Program-made: the position numbers and the translations under genes
Notes under the pieces: model-generated
What the model was told of the DNA's origin: nothing
Databases searched by the model: none
Seen by the model: the letters and a program-made list of their open reading frames with translations, nothing else
Source of the DNA: Microtetraspora niveoalba
GTDB taxonomy: Bacteria > Actinomycetota > Actinomycetes > Streptosporangiales > Streptosporangiaceae
Length of the DNA stretch: 41,443 nucleotides
Direction: 5' to 3'
NCBI RefSeq assembly: GCF_001570405.1
Contig: NZ_BBYM01000054.1
Coordinates: forward strand, 1-41,443
In this document: piece after piece, positions 24,356-33,929 of the stretch
How the letters are laid out: each line of letters opens with the position of its first letter
Position numbering within the stretch: the first letter of the stretch is position 1

Positions 24356-24384
24356 CCGGGCGGAACGCCGGGAAAGACGAGGTC

Positions 24385-27246
24385 CTATTCTGCCGTCTTC
24401 CTGCGGGAACGGCGACGCGGACCCCGGGACTGGCCGGCCAGCGCGTCGTCGTCGGCGTGGAGCGCGTCGGTGACGCTGTCCCTCCCGTTGACGGACGCGG
24501 CGACAGCCGTCCCCTCGCCGGCCGAGAGCTTCTCGGCCACGGCCTTCTCGATGGCCATCTTGCCCTGCGTGCCGCGCGGCTCGGGCTTGGCCTCCACCGG
24601 CTCTGACGAGACGATGAGTCCACGCCCGTGGCAGCACTCGCACGGCGTCGAGAACGCCTCCAGCAGGCCCTGTCCGACCCGCTTGCGGGTCATCTGGACC
24701 AGGCCGAGCGACGTCACCTCGGCCACCTGGTGCTTGGTCCGGTCCCGGGCCAGGCACTCCAGCAGCCGCCGGAGCACCAGGTCGCGGTTGCTCTCCAGCA
24801 CCATGTCGATGAAGTCGATGACGATGATGCCGCCGACGTCCCGCAACCTGAGCTGGCGGACGATCTCCTCGGCCGCCTCCAGGTTGTTGCGGGTGACGGT
24901 CTCCTCCAGGTTGCCGCCCTGGCCGGTGAACTTCCCGGTGTTGACGTCGACGACGGTCATCGCCTCGGTCCGGTCGATCACCAGGGAGCCGCCGGAGGGC
25001 AGCCACACCTTGCGCTCCATCGCCTTGGCGATCTGCTCGTCCACGCGGTAGCTGGCGAAGACGTCGCCCGACTCCTCCCACTTGGTGAGGCGGTCGGCCA
25101 GGTGCGGGGCGACATAGCGGACGTACTCGTCCACGGTCCCCCACACGTCGTCGCCCTCGACGACCAGCGAGGCGAAGTCCTCGTTGAACACGTCCCGGAC
25201 CACGCGGATGGTCATGTCGGGCTCGGCGGAGAGCAGTTCCGGCGGGCTGGCCGACTTGGCCTTGCGCTGGATGTTCTCCCACTGCGCCGACAGCCGGGCC
25301 ACGTCGCGGCTGAGCTCCTCCTCGGAGGCGCCCTCCGCCGCGGTGCGGACGATCACTCCGGCGTTCTCCGGCATGACCTTGCGCAGGATCTGCTTGAGCC
25401 GCGTCCGCTCCTTGTCGGGCAGCTTGCGGGAGATGCCGGTCATCGAGCCGTCCGGCACGTAGACCAGGTAGCGGCCGGGCAGGCTGATCTGCGAGGTGAG
25501 CCGTGCGCCCTTGTGCCCGATCGGGTCCTTGGTGACCTGCACCAGCACCGACTGCCCGGACTTCAGCGCCGCCTCGATCCGCTTGGGCTGGCCCTCCAGC
25601 CCGGCGGTGTCGAAGTTGACCTCGCCGGCGTACAGCACCGCGTTGCGGCCCTTGCCGATGTCGACGAACGCCGCCTCCATCGAGGGCAGCACGTTCTGCA
25701 CCTTGCCGAGGTAGACGTTGCCGACGTAGGACTGGCTCGCCTCCCGGTCGACGTAGTGCTCGACGAGGATGCCGTCCTCCAGGACCGCGATCTGCGTCCG
25801 TCCGCCGTGCCGGCGCACCACCATGACGCGCTCGACCGACTCGCGGCGGGCCAGGAACTCCGACTCCGTGATGATCGGCGGGCGGCGGCGGCCCAGCTCG
25901 CGCCCCTCGCGGCGGCGCTGCTTCTTGGCCTCCAGCCGGGTCGAGCCGCGTACGCCCTGGACCTCGTCCACGGACGTGGCCCGGGTCGCGCGGGGCGCCC
26001 GGATGCGCACCACCGTGTTCGGCGGGTCGTCGGGCGTGAGCTCGGCCTCCTCCGCACCCCGCCTGCGACGGCGGCGACGGCGGCGTGAGCCGGCCTGCTC
26101 GGACTCGCCGTCCTCGGCCTCGTGATGCTCCTCGGCCTCGGGCTCCTCCGCTGCCTCGGCGGACGCGCTCTCGCTCTCGTCGCCTTCCTCGCCGTCGCGG
26201 GTCTTGACGCCGCGGCCGCGTCCGCCCCGGCGGCGCCGCCGGCGGCGGCCGCCCGCCTCGCCGTCGTCCTCGCCGTGCTCGGCGCCCTCGTCGGTCTCCG
26301 CGTCCTCGGCCTGCTCCTCCGCCTGCTCGGCGGGTACGACCGGCTGCGTGCGGACCACCGGGGTGGCGAACGGGTCCGGGGCCTGGAACAGCGGCTGGAA
26401 CACGGCGGCCGGAGCCGGGAAGGTCAGCGACGGGGGCTCGATGACCCGGTGGGCGTGCAGCCCGAACGGGTCGGCCACCACGCCGCGGCCCTGCGCCTGG
26501 ACGGCGTCCTCTTCGGCGCTCTCCGCCTCCGCGGTCTCCTCGTCGGACGTCTCGGTCTCGGCGGTCTCGACCGCCTCGGCGTCCTCGATGTCCGCCGCGC
26601 CCTCGGCCTCCTCGGCCGGGACCTCGTCGAGCGGCTCCTCGTCCGGCAGCGCCAGGGTCATGGCGGCGGCCACCTCGGACTCCGCCGCGGTCATCGCGCT
26701 GGATCGTTCCGGCGCCGCCTCCTTGCGCGTACGGCGTCGCCGGGTGGGGGCCGGGGCCTCTTCGCCGCCCGCCTCGGCCGGCTTCTCGCCGGCGGGCTCC
26801 GCGGTCGTGTCGGCGGCCTGGGCGGTCGCGTCGGCGGCCGGCTCCGCGGCGGCCTTGCGAGTGCGGGTGCGCCGCGCGGGCTTGGCGGGCGCGGCCTCCT
26901 CCTCCGCCTCGTCCGCGGCGGTCTTGGCGGCGGTCTTACGGCGGGTCGTCCGCTTGGGCTTCGGCTCCTCGGCGGCCGGAGCGGCCTCCGGTTCCGCCGT
27001 CGCGGCCTGCGGCGGGGCCGTCTCGGCCTCGGCGGTCACCGGGCGCTCGGGCTCGGCCGCCGCGGCGGCCACGGTGATCACTGCCGGGGTGTCGTCGGGC
27101 TCGGGCGGCGGCCCCGCGGGCCGGCTCGCCGAACGACGGCGCGCGGCGGCGCCACGGGCTCCGCTCCGCGTCCCCCCTGTCGTCCTGTCAGTCGTCGTAT
27201 CGGTGCCAAGGCTCACAGCCCCGGCATTGGGCTCGTTGTCGAGCAT
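24385..27246 (-). CDS. rne: Ribonuclease E/G
   Basis: A 953-residue endoribonuclease of mRNA decay and rRNA processing. The N-terminal about 450 residues are low complexity: Ala/Glu/Pro/Lys-rich blocks (PKPKRTTRRKTAAK, RRRRRRRG) typical of actinobacterial RNase E and probably disordered. The catalytic part begins near residue 455 (ITESEFLARRESVERVMVV), with an S1-like domain (SYVGNVYLGKVQNVLPSMEA), the metal-binding VVDVNTGKFTG and IVIDFIDM aspartates, and a zinc-link CECCHGRG near 865. The C-terminus is short, with a basic SRGPRRRSRRKTAE end. ATG 27246 has GGGAGAG upstream. It lies between the TIGR03936-type gene and rplU. Confidence 0.95.
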   Translation of the reverse strand: MLDNEPNAGAVSLGTDTTTDRTTGGTRSGARGAAARRRSASRPAGPPPEPDDTPAVITVAAAAAEPERPVTAEAETAPPQAATAEPEAAPAAEEPKPKRTTRRKTAAKTAADEAEEEAAPAKPARRTRTRKAAAEPAADATAQAADTTAEPAGEKPAEAGGEEAPAPTRRRRTRKEAAPERSSAMTAAESEVAAAMTLALPDEEPLDEVPAEEAEGAADIEDAEAVETAETETSDEETAEAESAEEDAVQAQGRGVVADPFGLHAHRVIEPPSLTFPAPAAVFQPLFQAPDPFATPVVRTQPVVPAEQAEEQAEDAETDEGAEHGEDDGEAGGRRRRRRRGGRGRGVKTRDGEEGDESESASAEAAEEPEAEEHHEAEDGESEQAGSRRRRRRRRRGAEEAELTPDDPPNTVVRIRAPRATRATSVDEVQGVRGSTRLEAKKQRRREGRELGRRRPPIITESEFLARRESVERVMVVRRHGGRTQIAVLEDGILVEHYVDREASQSYVGNVYLGKVQNVLPSMEAAFVDIGKGRNAVLYAGEVNFDTAGLEGQPKRIEAALKSGQSVLVQVTKDPIGHKGARLTSQISLPGRYLVYVPDGSMTGISRKLPDKERTRLKQILRKVMPENAGVIVRTAAEGASEEELSRDVARLSAQWENIQRKAKSASPPELLSAEPDMTIRVVRDVFNEDFASLVVEGDDVWGTVDEYVRYVAPHLADRLTKWEESGDVFASYRVDEQIAKAMERKVWLPSGGSLVIDRTEAMTVVDVNTGKFTGQGGNLEETVTRNNLEAAEEIVRQLRLRDVGGIIVIDFIDMVLESNRDLVLRRLLECLARDRTKHQVAEVTSLGLVQMTRKRVGQGLLEAFSTPCECCHGRGLIVSSEPVEAKPEPRGTQGKMAIEKAVAEKLSAGEGTAVAASVNGRDSVTDALHADDDALAGQSRGPRRRSRRKTAE

Positions 27247-27349
27247 GCGGGCGCTCTCCCGTCAGCTCCCGGGCACGTCTCCGCGCCGCGCGGGAGCTCT
27301 CGTCTCTCGCGGTCCGCCGGGCTCCCTCTCGGTGCCTCGGCGGCAAGTC

Positions 27350-28081
27350 TTATCGGTCTCCGCCCACCCGATCGAAATCGAACGGGTCGGCGGGCTCACC
27401 GGTCGCCGCGTCGAGCGGCCCCTGCGCCAGCCTGGTCACCTCGGGGGGTGACAGCGGCGCGAGGCCCGCCACAAGACGCAGTCCCGTGAGTACGTCATCG
27501 GGTCGAACCGCAGGTGTCGCGTGCCGAACGACCATGCGAAGTATGACACACGGTCGATCGGGCTCCTGACCTGCTGCTCTCCCCTGCCCTTCCTGAACGG
27601 CCAGCGTCAGCACCGCCTCGCGGGCGTCGAACCGCCGCAGACCCTTCTTGGTCAGGCGCTCGACCTCCACGCGGTCGGCGGTGACGAACGCCTCGACCGC
27701 CTTCGCCGCCACCTCGGGTTCCACCCCGGGCAGCCGCAGTTCCCACGTCGAGCCCTCCAGCCGGTCGGCCAGGCCGCTATCGCGCGCCTCGACCACGTCG
27801 AGCACGTCCAGGCCGGGCGGCAGCGAGGCGTCCAGGTCGGCGCGCAGGCGGTGCGGGTCGCACGGCCTGGTCACGCCGATCTCGAGGTACTCGGCCTCGC
27901 TCGCCACCCCGGTCGGGGCCGCGCCGGCATAAGAGATCTTCGGATGGGGGCTGAACCCCGCGCTGTACGCCACCGGGATATCGGCTCGCCGCACCGCTCT
28001 TTCGACGGCACGCGAGATGTCGCGATGGCTCGTGAAGCGCAGCCGTCCGCGCTTGGCGTAACGCACACGAAGGCGCTGCAC
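27350..28081 (-). CDS. TIGR03936/DUF2344 family protein, partner of the radical-SAM protein
   Basis: A 243-residue protein opening LRVRYAKRGRLRFTSHRDIS, RAVERAVRRADIPVAYSAGF, SPHPKISYAGAAPTGVASEA, the signature of TIGR03936 (DUF2344). In many bacteria the domain is fused to or encoded next to the TIGR03960 radical-SAM protein, as here, where it follows it by 105 bp. Its activity is not known; an RNA- or tRNA-related role has been guessed from its neighbours. The C-terminus is acidic (PADPFDFDRVGGDR). GTG 28081 has no good SD. Confidence 0.88.
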   Translation of the reverse strand: MQRLRVRYAKRGRLRFTSHRDISRAVERAVRRADIPVAYSAGFSPHPKISYAGAAPTGVASEAEYLEIGVTRPCDPHRLRADLDASLPPGLDVLDVVEARDSGLADRLEGSTWELRLPGVEPEVAAKAVEAFVTADRVEVERLTKKGLRRFDAREAVLTLAVQEGQGRAAGQEPDRPCVILRMVVRHATPAVRPDDVLTGLRLVAGLAPLSPPEVTRLAQGPLDAATGEPADPFDFDRVGGDR

Positions 28082-28186
28082 CGTGGGCGCGGGCGGGGGC
28101 CCATCAGGAACGGGTTTCAGTGTTAAGTCGTCCTTCCGGTGTCGGTCCGTCGTCTTTCAGGATAAGCCTCGCTCGCAAGTCCCCTG

Positions 28187-30109
28187 TCAGACGACGGTGA
28201 GGGGCAGCAGCTTCTTGCCGGTCGGGCCGATCTGGATCTCGGTCCCCATGGTCGGGCAGACGCCGCAGTCGTAGCACGGTGTCCAGCGGCAGTCCTCGAC
28301 CTCGACGTCGCCCTTGGCGTCCTGCCAGTCCTGCCAGAGCCACTCCCGGTCGAGCCCCGCGTCCAGGTGGTCCCACGGGAGCACCTCGTGCTCCTCGCGC
28401 TCGCGGACGGTGTACCAGTCGACGTCCACCGGCTCGTCGGCCAGCGCCTTGTCGGCCGCGTTCATCCACCGCTCGTAGGAGAAGTGCTCACTCCAGCCGT
28501 CGAACCGGCCGCCGTCCTCCCAGACGGCGCGGATGACGCGGGCGACGCGCCGGTCACCGCGCGACAGCAGCCCCTCCACGATCGACGGCTTGCCGTCGTG
28601 GTAGCGGTAGCCGATGGCGCGGCCGTACTCCTTGTCGCCGCGCAGCGCGTCGCGCAGCTCGCGGAGGCGGCGGTCGACCGTCTCGTGGTCGCACTGGGCG
28701 GCCCACTGGAACGGCGTGTGCGGCTTGGGCACGAACCCGCCGATCGAGACCGTGCAGCGCACGTCCCTGGAACCGGTCGCCTCGCGGCCCGCGTGGATGA
28801 CCTTCTTGGCCAGGTCGGCGATGCCGAGGACGTCCACGTCCTCCTCCGTCGGGAGGCCGCACATGAAGTACAGCTTCACCTGCCGCCATCCCTGGCTGTA
28901 CGCCGTGGTGACGGTGCGGATGAGGTCCTCCTCGGTGACCATCTTGTTGATCACCTTGCGCATGCGCTCGGAGCCGCCCTCAGGGGCGAAGGTGAGACCG
29001 GATCGCCGGCCGTTGCGGGAGAACTCGTTCGCCAGGTCGATGTTGAACGCGTCCACGCGGGTGGACGGCAGCGACAACGACGTGTTGGTGCCCTCGTACC
29101 GGTCGGCCAGGCCCTTGGCCATGTCGCCGATCTCGGAGTGATCGGCGCTGGACAGCGACAGCAGCCCGACCTCGTTGAAGCCGGACTCCCGGATGCCGTT
29201 CTCCACCATGTCGCCGACCGTGGTGATCGAGCGCTCCCGCACCGGACGGGTGATCATCCCGGCCTGGCAGAAGCGGCAGCCGCGGGTGCAGCCGCGGAAG
29301 ATCTCCACGCTGAACCGCTCGTGAACGGTCTCGGCCAGCGGTACGAGCGGTTTCTTCGGGTACGGCCACTCGTCGAGGTCCATGACCGTGTGCTTGAAGA
29401 TCCGGGACGGCACGCCGGCCCGGTTCGGCACGACGCGCATGATGCGCCCGTCCGGGTGGTACTCGACGTCATAGAACTTCGGGACGTAGACGCCTCCGGT
29501 GGAGGCGAGGCGCATGAGCAGCTCGTCGCGGCCGCCCGGCGACCCCTCGTCCTTCCACTCGCGGATGACCTCGGAGATCGCGATCGCGATCTGCTCTCCG
29601 TCACCGAGGACGGCGGCGTCGATGAAGTCGGCGATGGGCTCGGGGTTGAACGCGGCGTGGCCGCCGGCCAGCACGATCGGGTCCTCGTCCGTCCGCTCGA
29701 CCGCGTCCAGCGGGATGCCCGCCAGATCCAGCGCGGTCAGCAGGTTGGTGTATCCGAGCTCGGTGGAGAAGGACACCCCGAGGACATCGAACGCGCGAAC
29801 CGGACGGTGGGCGTCGACGGTGAACTGGGGCACGCCTTCGGACCGCATGAGTGCCTCGAGGTCGGGCCACACCGCGTACGTGCGCTCGGCCATCGTGTCG
29901 GGCAGCTCGTTGAGGATCTCGTAGAGGATCTGCACACCCTGGTTGGGCAGGCCGATCTCGTAGGCGTCCGGGTACATGAGAGCCCATCGGACGCTCGCCT
30001 CGTCCCAGTCCTTGACCGTCGAGTTGAGCTCACCCCCGACGTACTGGATCGGCTTCTGCACCTTGGGCAGCAGCGGCTCCAGGCGAGGAAACAGTGACTC
30101 GACAGACAT
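28187..30109 (-). CDS. TIGR03960 family B12-binding-like radical SAM protein
   Basis: A 640-residue protein. Residues about 20-200 form a Rossmann-like, B12-binding-type domain (DAYEIGLPNQGVQILYEILN, VLAGGHAAFNPEPIADFIDA). The radical SAM core follows at about 260-500 with CTRGCRFCQAG (CxxxCxxC for the 4Fe-4S cluster), LTFAPEGGSERMRKVINK and YFMCGLPTEEDVDVLGI. The C-terminus has another Cys cluster (CRWTPCYDCGVCPTMG), probably a second metal site. The substrate is unknown. ATG 30109 follows a TACGCT box (30122-30117) by seven bases, so leaderless start is likely. An open frame to 31510 overlaps rodA and is not used. Confidence 0.92.
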   Translation of the reverse strand: MSVESLFPRLEPLLPKVQKPIQYVGGELNSTVKDWDEASVRWALMYPDAYEIGLPNQGVQILYEILNELPDTMAERTYAVWPDLEALMRSEGVPQFTVDAHRPVRAFDVLGVSFSTELGYTNLLTALDLAGIPLDAVERTDEDPIVLAGGHAAFNPEPIADFIDAAVLGDGEQIAIAISEVIREWKDEGSPGGRDELLMRLASTGGVYVPKFYDVEYHPDGRIMRVVPNRAGVPSRIFKHTVMDLDEWPYPKKPLVPLAETVHERFSVEIFRGCTRGCRFCQAGMITRPVRERSITTVGDMVENGIRESGFNEVGLLSLSSADHSEIGDMAKGLADRYEGTNTSLSLPSTRVDAFNIDLANEFSRNGRRSGLTFAPEGGSERMRKVINKMVTEEDLIRTVTTAYSQGWRQVKLYFMCGLPTEEDVDVLGIADLAKKVIHAGREATGSRDVRCTVSIGGFVPKPHTPFQWAAQCDHETVDRRLRELRDALRGDKEYGRAIGYRYHDGKPSIVEGLLSRGDRRVARVIRAVWEDGGRFDGWSEHFSYERWMNAADKALADEPVDVDWYTVREREEHEVLPWDHLDAGLDREWLWQDWQDAKGDVEVEDCRWTPCYDCGVCPTMGTEIQIGPTGKKLLPLTVV

Positions 30110-30168
30110 GGCATCAAGCGTATCCGCTTCGAAAGGGGTTCCAGGTCCGTCGTCCACAGCCGGGGCGG

Positions 30169-31347
30169 CTACCCGGCGCCCCTGCCGTACGACCGGTCGC
30201 GGAGGTGGATCGCCTGGAGCAGCCCGATGCCGATCATGTTGGCGAACGTCGCGGTGCCGCCGTAGGAGACGAACGGCAGCGGCAGGCCGGTGATCGGCAT
30301 GATCCCGATCGTCATCCCGACGTTGATGAAGGTCTGGAACGCCAGCCAGCACACGATGCCGCCCGCGACCAGCGTGCCGAACCGGTCGTCGCACTGCCGG
30401 GCGATGCGCAGGCTGCGCAGCAGCACCACCCCGAGGAGCAGCACCACGGCCACCGCCCCGACGAAGCCGAACTCCTCGCCCACCACCGTGAAGATGAAGT
30501 CGGTGTGCTGCTCCGGCACGAACCGCCCGGTGGTCTGGCCGCCGTGGAACAGGCCCTTGCCGAAGAGCTCCCCCGACCCGACCGCGACCAGCGCCTGCGT
30601 GCTGTTGTACCCCGCCCCCCGCGGGTCGCTCGCCGGGTTGATGAACGCGGTGAACCGGGCCACCTGGTACGGCTTCAGCAGCCCCATCGACCACACCGCC
30701 ATCGCCCCGCCGACGCCGAGCGCCAGCACGACCGCGATCCACCGCTTGCGCACGCCCGCCAGGACGAGGACGCCCCCGGTGATCACGGCGAGGACCATCG
30801 TGGTGCCGAGGTCGGGCTGGAGCATCACCAGGATCGTGGCGACCCCGGCGACCGCGAGGCAGAGCGCGATGCCGATGGCTCTCGGGCGGTCGGTCCGCGC
30901 GGCCGTCTCTGTGAGCAGCATCGCCAGCATCAGCACCAGCGCCGGTTTCGCCAGCTCCGACGGCTGCACGGCGAACCCGCCGCCCAGCAGGATCCACGAG
31001 TGCGACCCGTTGATCGTCGAACCGAGCGGTGTGATCACGAGCAGCAGGCCGACGAGCGCCACGCCGTACGCGATGGGCGCGGCGGGCTTCAGCCACCGGT
31101 AGTCGGCCATGGCGACCGCCATGAGCAGCGCCGCCCCGATGAAGAGGTTGAGAACGTGCTTCTTGACCATCGCGGTCGGCTCGACCGACGTCCAGCTCCG
31201 GGTGGACGACCAGACCAGGAGCGTCCCGATGATGGACAGGGCCGCGACGGCGAGCAGCAGCAGGCCGTCCATCCGCCTGATCGCGGATCCCTGTCCCACG
31301 GCGCGGCTCGCGAACGACCGCCGGCGCACGGCCGCCTGCTGGATCAT
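30169..31347 (-). CDS. rodA: Rod-shape SEDS glycosyltransferase RodA
   Basis: A 392-residue SEDS-family peptidoglycan polymerase with ten membrane helices. Diagnostic parts: SHSWILLGGGFAVQPSELAK, MLQPDLGTTMVLAVITGGVL, QALVAVGSGELFGKGLFHGG, DFIFTVVGEEFGFVGAVAVV and the final GLPLPFVSYGGTATFANMIG. It polymerises glycan strands from lipid II together with PBP2. ATG 31347 overlaps the PBP2 stop by four bases (ATGA), so the pair is translationally coupled. Last gene of the mreBCD-mrdA-rodA run. Confidence 0.96.
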   Translation of the reverse strand: MIQQAAVRRRSFASRAVGQGSAIRRMDGLLLLAVAALSIIGTLLVWSSTRSWTSVEPTAMVKKHVLNLFIGAALLMAVAMADYRWLKPAAPIAYGVALVGLLLVITPLGSTINGSHSWILLGGGFAVQPSELAKPALVLMLAMLLTETAARTDRPRAIGIALCLAVAGVATILVMLQPDLGTTMVLAVITGGVLVLAGVRKRWIAVVLALGVGGAMAVWSMGLLKPYQVARFTAFINPASDPRGAGYNSTQALVAVGSGELFGKGLFHGGQTTGRFVPEQHTDFIFTVVGEEFGFVGAVAVVLLLGVVLLRSLRIARQCDDRFGTLVAGGIVCWLAFQTFINVGMTIGIMPITGLPLPFVSYGGTATFANMIGIGLLQAIHLRDRSYGRGAG

Positions 31348-33407
31348 TGCGCGACCGTCCCGTCCCGCTTGATGACCGGCAGGCGCTCCACGGGGCGCCC
31401 GGACGGCAGGGCCGGCTCAAGCCGCTTGCCCTTCTCGTTCTTGCCCAGGCCGTAGATGCCCTCCCAGATCTTCCTCGCCGCCGGCGCGGCGGACTCGGCG
31501 CCGAACCCACCCTGGGACACCATCACCACGGTCACCAGCCGAGGGTTCTCCGCCGGCGCGAACGAGGCGAACCAGGAGGTGTCCCGCTTGCCGTACACCT
31601 CGGCGGTGCCGGTCTTCCCGCCGATGCGCACCTCCTTCATCGGGAAGCCGTTGAACGCCCCGGCCGCGGTGCCGTCGGAGGTGACCTCGCTGAGCGCCCG
31701 GCGGATGTAGTCCCTGGTCTCCTTGTCGATCGGCAGCTTCCCGACGACCGGGGGCTTGATCTCCTTGACCAGCGTGCCGTCGGGGCGGAAGAGCGCCCAG
31801 CCCACCCGGGGGCTGCGGAGCTTGCCGTCGCCGACGAGCGCGGCGTACGCCCGGGCGAGCTGGAGCGGCGTGACGAGCACGTCACCCTGCCCGATGGAGA
31901 AGTTCGCCGCCTCGTACGCGTGGAGGATGTAGCCCTCCGCGCAGTTCTCGTGCGCGAGCCGCTTGGAGAACGCCGCCCGTCCCGCGTCCTTGATCTCGGG
32001 ATAGCCGGTCTTCGCCCGCTTGCACATCTCGTCCTTGGTGGCGTTCCACAGGTTGCGCTTCCAGGCGCGGTCCGGGATGAGCCCGGGGGACTCGCCCGGC
32101 AGGTCGACGCCGGTCCGCTTCCCGAACCCGTACGCGCGGGCCATGTTCGCCATCGGCTCCTTGACCTTGGACTTCGGCGTGTTGCCGCCGTCGCGCTGCC
32201 ACTCCTCGAAACCAGCGCGGTAGAAGACCGTGTCGCAGGACTTGACCAGCGCGGTGTGCAGCGAGATGGCTCCCAGGCTCATGCCTCCGGCGTTCGGGAA
32301 GGCGCGCCCGTTCACGTTGTACGAGCTGGGGCACTGGTAGGTCCCCCGCAGCGGCGAGCCGTCCGCGACCATCGCCGAGACCGAGGAGATCTTGAACGTC
32401 GACCCCGGCGCGAACTCGCCCTTGATCGCCCGCGACATCAGCGGCTTGCCCGACTTGCTCGACAGGAGGCGCTGGTAGTCGTGCTCGGCGATGCCTCCGG
32501 TCCACACCGACGGGTTGTACGTCGGCATGCTGGCCATGGCGACGACCCGGCCGGTCTTGACGTCGAGCACCACGGCGGCGGCGCCGTCGGACTGCGGATT
32601 GTTCTTCATCGCCTCGGCCACCGCCTTCTCGACGATGGACTGGACCCGCGCGTCGATGCTGGTGACCAGCGTGTCGCCGGTGACCGGCGACCGCTGCTGC
32701 TCGACGGCGATCTGCTTGCCCATCCGGTCCACCTGGACCCGGCGCAGGCCCGACGTGCCCCGCAGCGCCGCGTCGTACGTGGCCTCCAGGCCGTCCCGGC
32801 CCACCAGGTCGACGCCGGAGAAGCTGGCCTTGAGTCCCTCGCGCTTCTCCAGCTCGTGCTGGGTGACCGGCTGCAGGTAGCCGAGCATCTGGGCCGCCTC
32901 CGACCCGCCGGGGTAGTAGCGGGCCGGCTGAATTTCCGCCGTCACGCCGGGGAAGTCCTCCTGCCGCTCCAGGATCTGCAGCGCCTCCCGGTTCGTCGCC
33001 TGGGCGTCCACCGGGATCGGCTGGTACGGCGAGCCGGGCCAGCACGGCCGCGTCACGCCGGGGCCGCAGGCACGGATCTGCTGCTTGAGCTTGTCCGGCG
33101 GCATGCCGAGCACCCTTCCCAGCCTCTTCAGGACGGCGGCTCCCCCGTCGGGCAGCCGCTCCAGCGTCGTACGGTCCACCGAGACCACCAGGCTGGTGCG
33201 GTTGCGGACCAGCGGCCGGCCGCTCGCGTCCAGGATCTCCCCGCGCAGCGCCGGCACCACGACGTCCCTGGTGCGGAACTCGGTCGCCGTCGCCACGAAC
33301 TCCCGCCCGCGCACCACCTGGACCTGCCAGAGCCGCACGACGAGGACCACGAGCAACGAAACGACGAGGATCTGAAGGACGATCAATCGCGTGCGCATCC
33401 GGGTCAT
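31344..33407 (-). CDS. mrdA: Penicillin-binding protein 2
   Basis: A 687-residue class B PBP, the transpeptidase partner of RodA in side-wall growth. One N-terminal membrane helix (LIVLQILVVSLLVVLVVRLW), the pedestal domain (RGEILDASGRPLVRNRTSLV), then the transpeptidase with SxxK in APGSTFKIS, SxN near KSCDTVFYRAG, and KTG in GGKTGTAEVYGKRD. All catalytic motifs are intact. GAGGTGG precedes ATG 33407. The insert of about 35 residues rich in Lys/Glu (KRNLWNATKDEMCKRAKTGY) is long compared with enterobacterial PBP2. Confidence 0.95.
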   Translation of the reverse strand: MTRMRTRLIVLQILVVSLLVVLVVRLWQVQVVRGREFVATATEFRTRDVVVPALRGEILDASGRPLVRNRTSLVVSVDRTTLERLPDGGAAVLKRLGRVLGMPPDKLKQQIRACGPGVTRPCWPGSPYQPIPVDAQATNREALQILERQEDFPGVTAEIQPARYYPGGSEAAQMLGYLQPVTQHELEKREGLKASFSGVDLVGRDGLEATYDAALRGTSGLRRVQVDRMGKQIAVEQQRSPVTGDTLVTSIDARVQSIVEKAVAEAMKNNPQSDGAAAVVLDVKTGRVVAMASMPTYNPSVWTGGIAEHDYQRLLSSKSGKPLMSRAIKGEFAPGSTFKISSVSAMVADGSPLRGTYQCPSSYNVNGRAFPNAGGMSLGAISLHTALVKSCDTVFYRAGFEEWQRDGGNTPKSKVKEPMANMARAYGFGKRTGVDLPGESPGLIPDRAWKRNLWNATKDEMCKRAKTGYPEIKDAGRAAFSKRLAHENCAEGYILHAYEAANFSIGQGDVLVTPLQLARAYAALVGDGKLRSPRVGWALFRPDGTLVKEIKPPVVGKLPIDKETRDYIRRALSEVTSDGTAAGAFNGFPMKEVRIGGKTGTAEVYGKRDTSWFASFAPAENPRLVTVVMVSQGGFGAESAAPAARKIWEGIYGLGKNEKGKRLEPALPSGRPVERLPVIKRDGTVAQ

Positions 33408-33420
33408 GGAGCCACCTCGC

Positions 33421-33924
33421 TCATATCCGCCTCCAGCTCGGCACCAGTACGGGCTGCCGCCGCCGCTCGCGGTGGAGCCGGCGCACCGCCCACAACACGA
33501 CCGGGGCTGCGATCAGGTTGCACAGCGCCACCCACGGCCACACCGTCCGCATGTAGGTCCAGCCGACCCCGTCGTCCGCGATCAGGGCCCCCACCCCGAC
33601 CGTGAAGGCCGGGGCGAGGACGGCGCACACCACCGTGGCGATCAGGGGAACGTGCTCGCCGAGCTTCCCGGCCACGAAGCCGGTGAGGCACATGACCAGG
33701 GCGTACTGCCCGAGCACCTCTCCCGCGGGCGGCAGGATGTCGGCGGCGAGGCCCGCGCAGAAGCCGATGACGGCGCCGTCGAGCGGGCCTCTGATCGCGG
33801 CCAGCGCGATCACGACCAGCAGGACCAGGTCGGGCACCACCATGACGGGCAACCGGTTCAGCACCGTCACCTGCACGACCAGGGCGACGAAGACGAGGAA
33901 CGCGGCGAGCAGGTTACGCGCCAT
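33421..33924 (-). CDS. mreD: Rod shape-determining protein MreD
   Basis: A 167-residue membrane protein with five hydrophobic segments (NLLAAFLVFVALVVQVTVLN first). The PDLVLLVVIALAAIRGPLDG, AVIGFCAGLAADILPPAGEV block is the family signature. It scaffolds MreC, PBP2 and RodA in the membrane. GGGAGAGGG within the end of mreC serves as SD for ATG 33924. Order mreB-mreC-mreD-mrdA-rodA is complete. Confidence 0.93.
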   Translation of the reverse strand: MARNLLAAFLVFVALVVQVTVLNRLPVMVVPDLVLLVVIALAAIRGPLDGAVIGFCAGLAADILPPAGEVLGQYALVMCLTGFVAGKLGEHVPLIATVVCAVLAPAFTVGVGALIADDGVGWTYMRTVWPWVALCNLIAAPVVLWAVRRLHRERRRQPVLVPSWRRI

Positions 33925-33929
33925 GCCGA

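Noticed and set aside
30110-31510. N-terminal extension of the TIGR03960 protein to 1107 residues
   Set aside because: The extra part is Arg/Gly/Pro-rich and is rodA read in another frame; the family start and a -10 box are at 30109.
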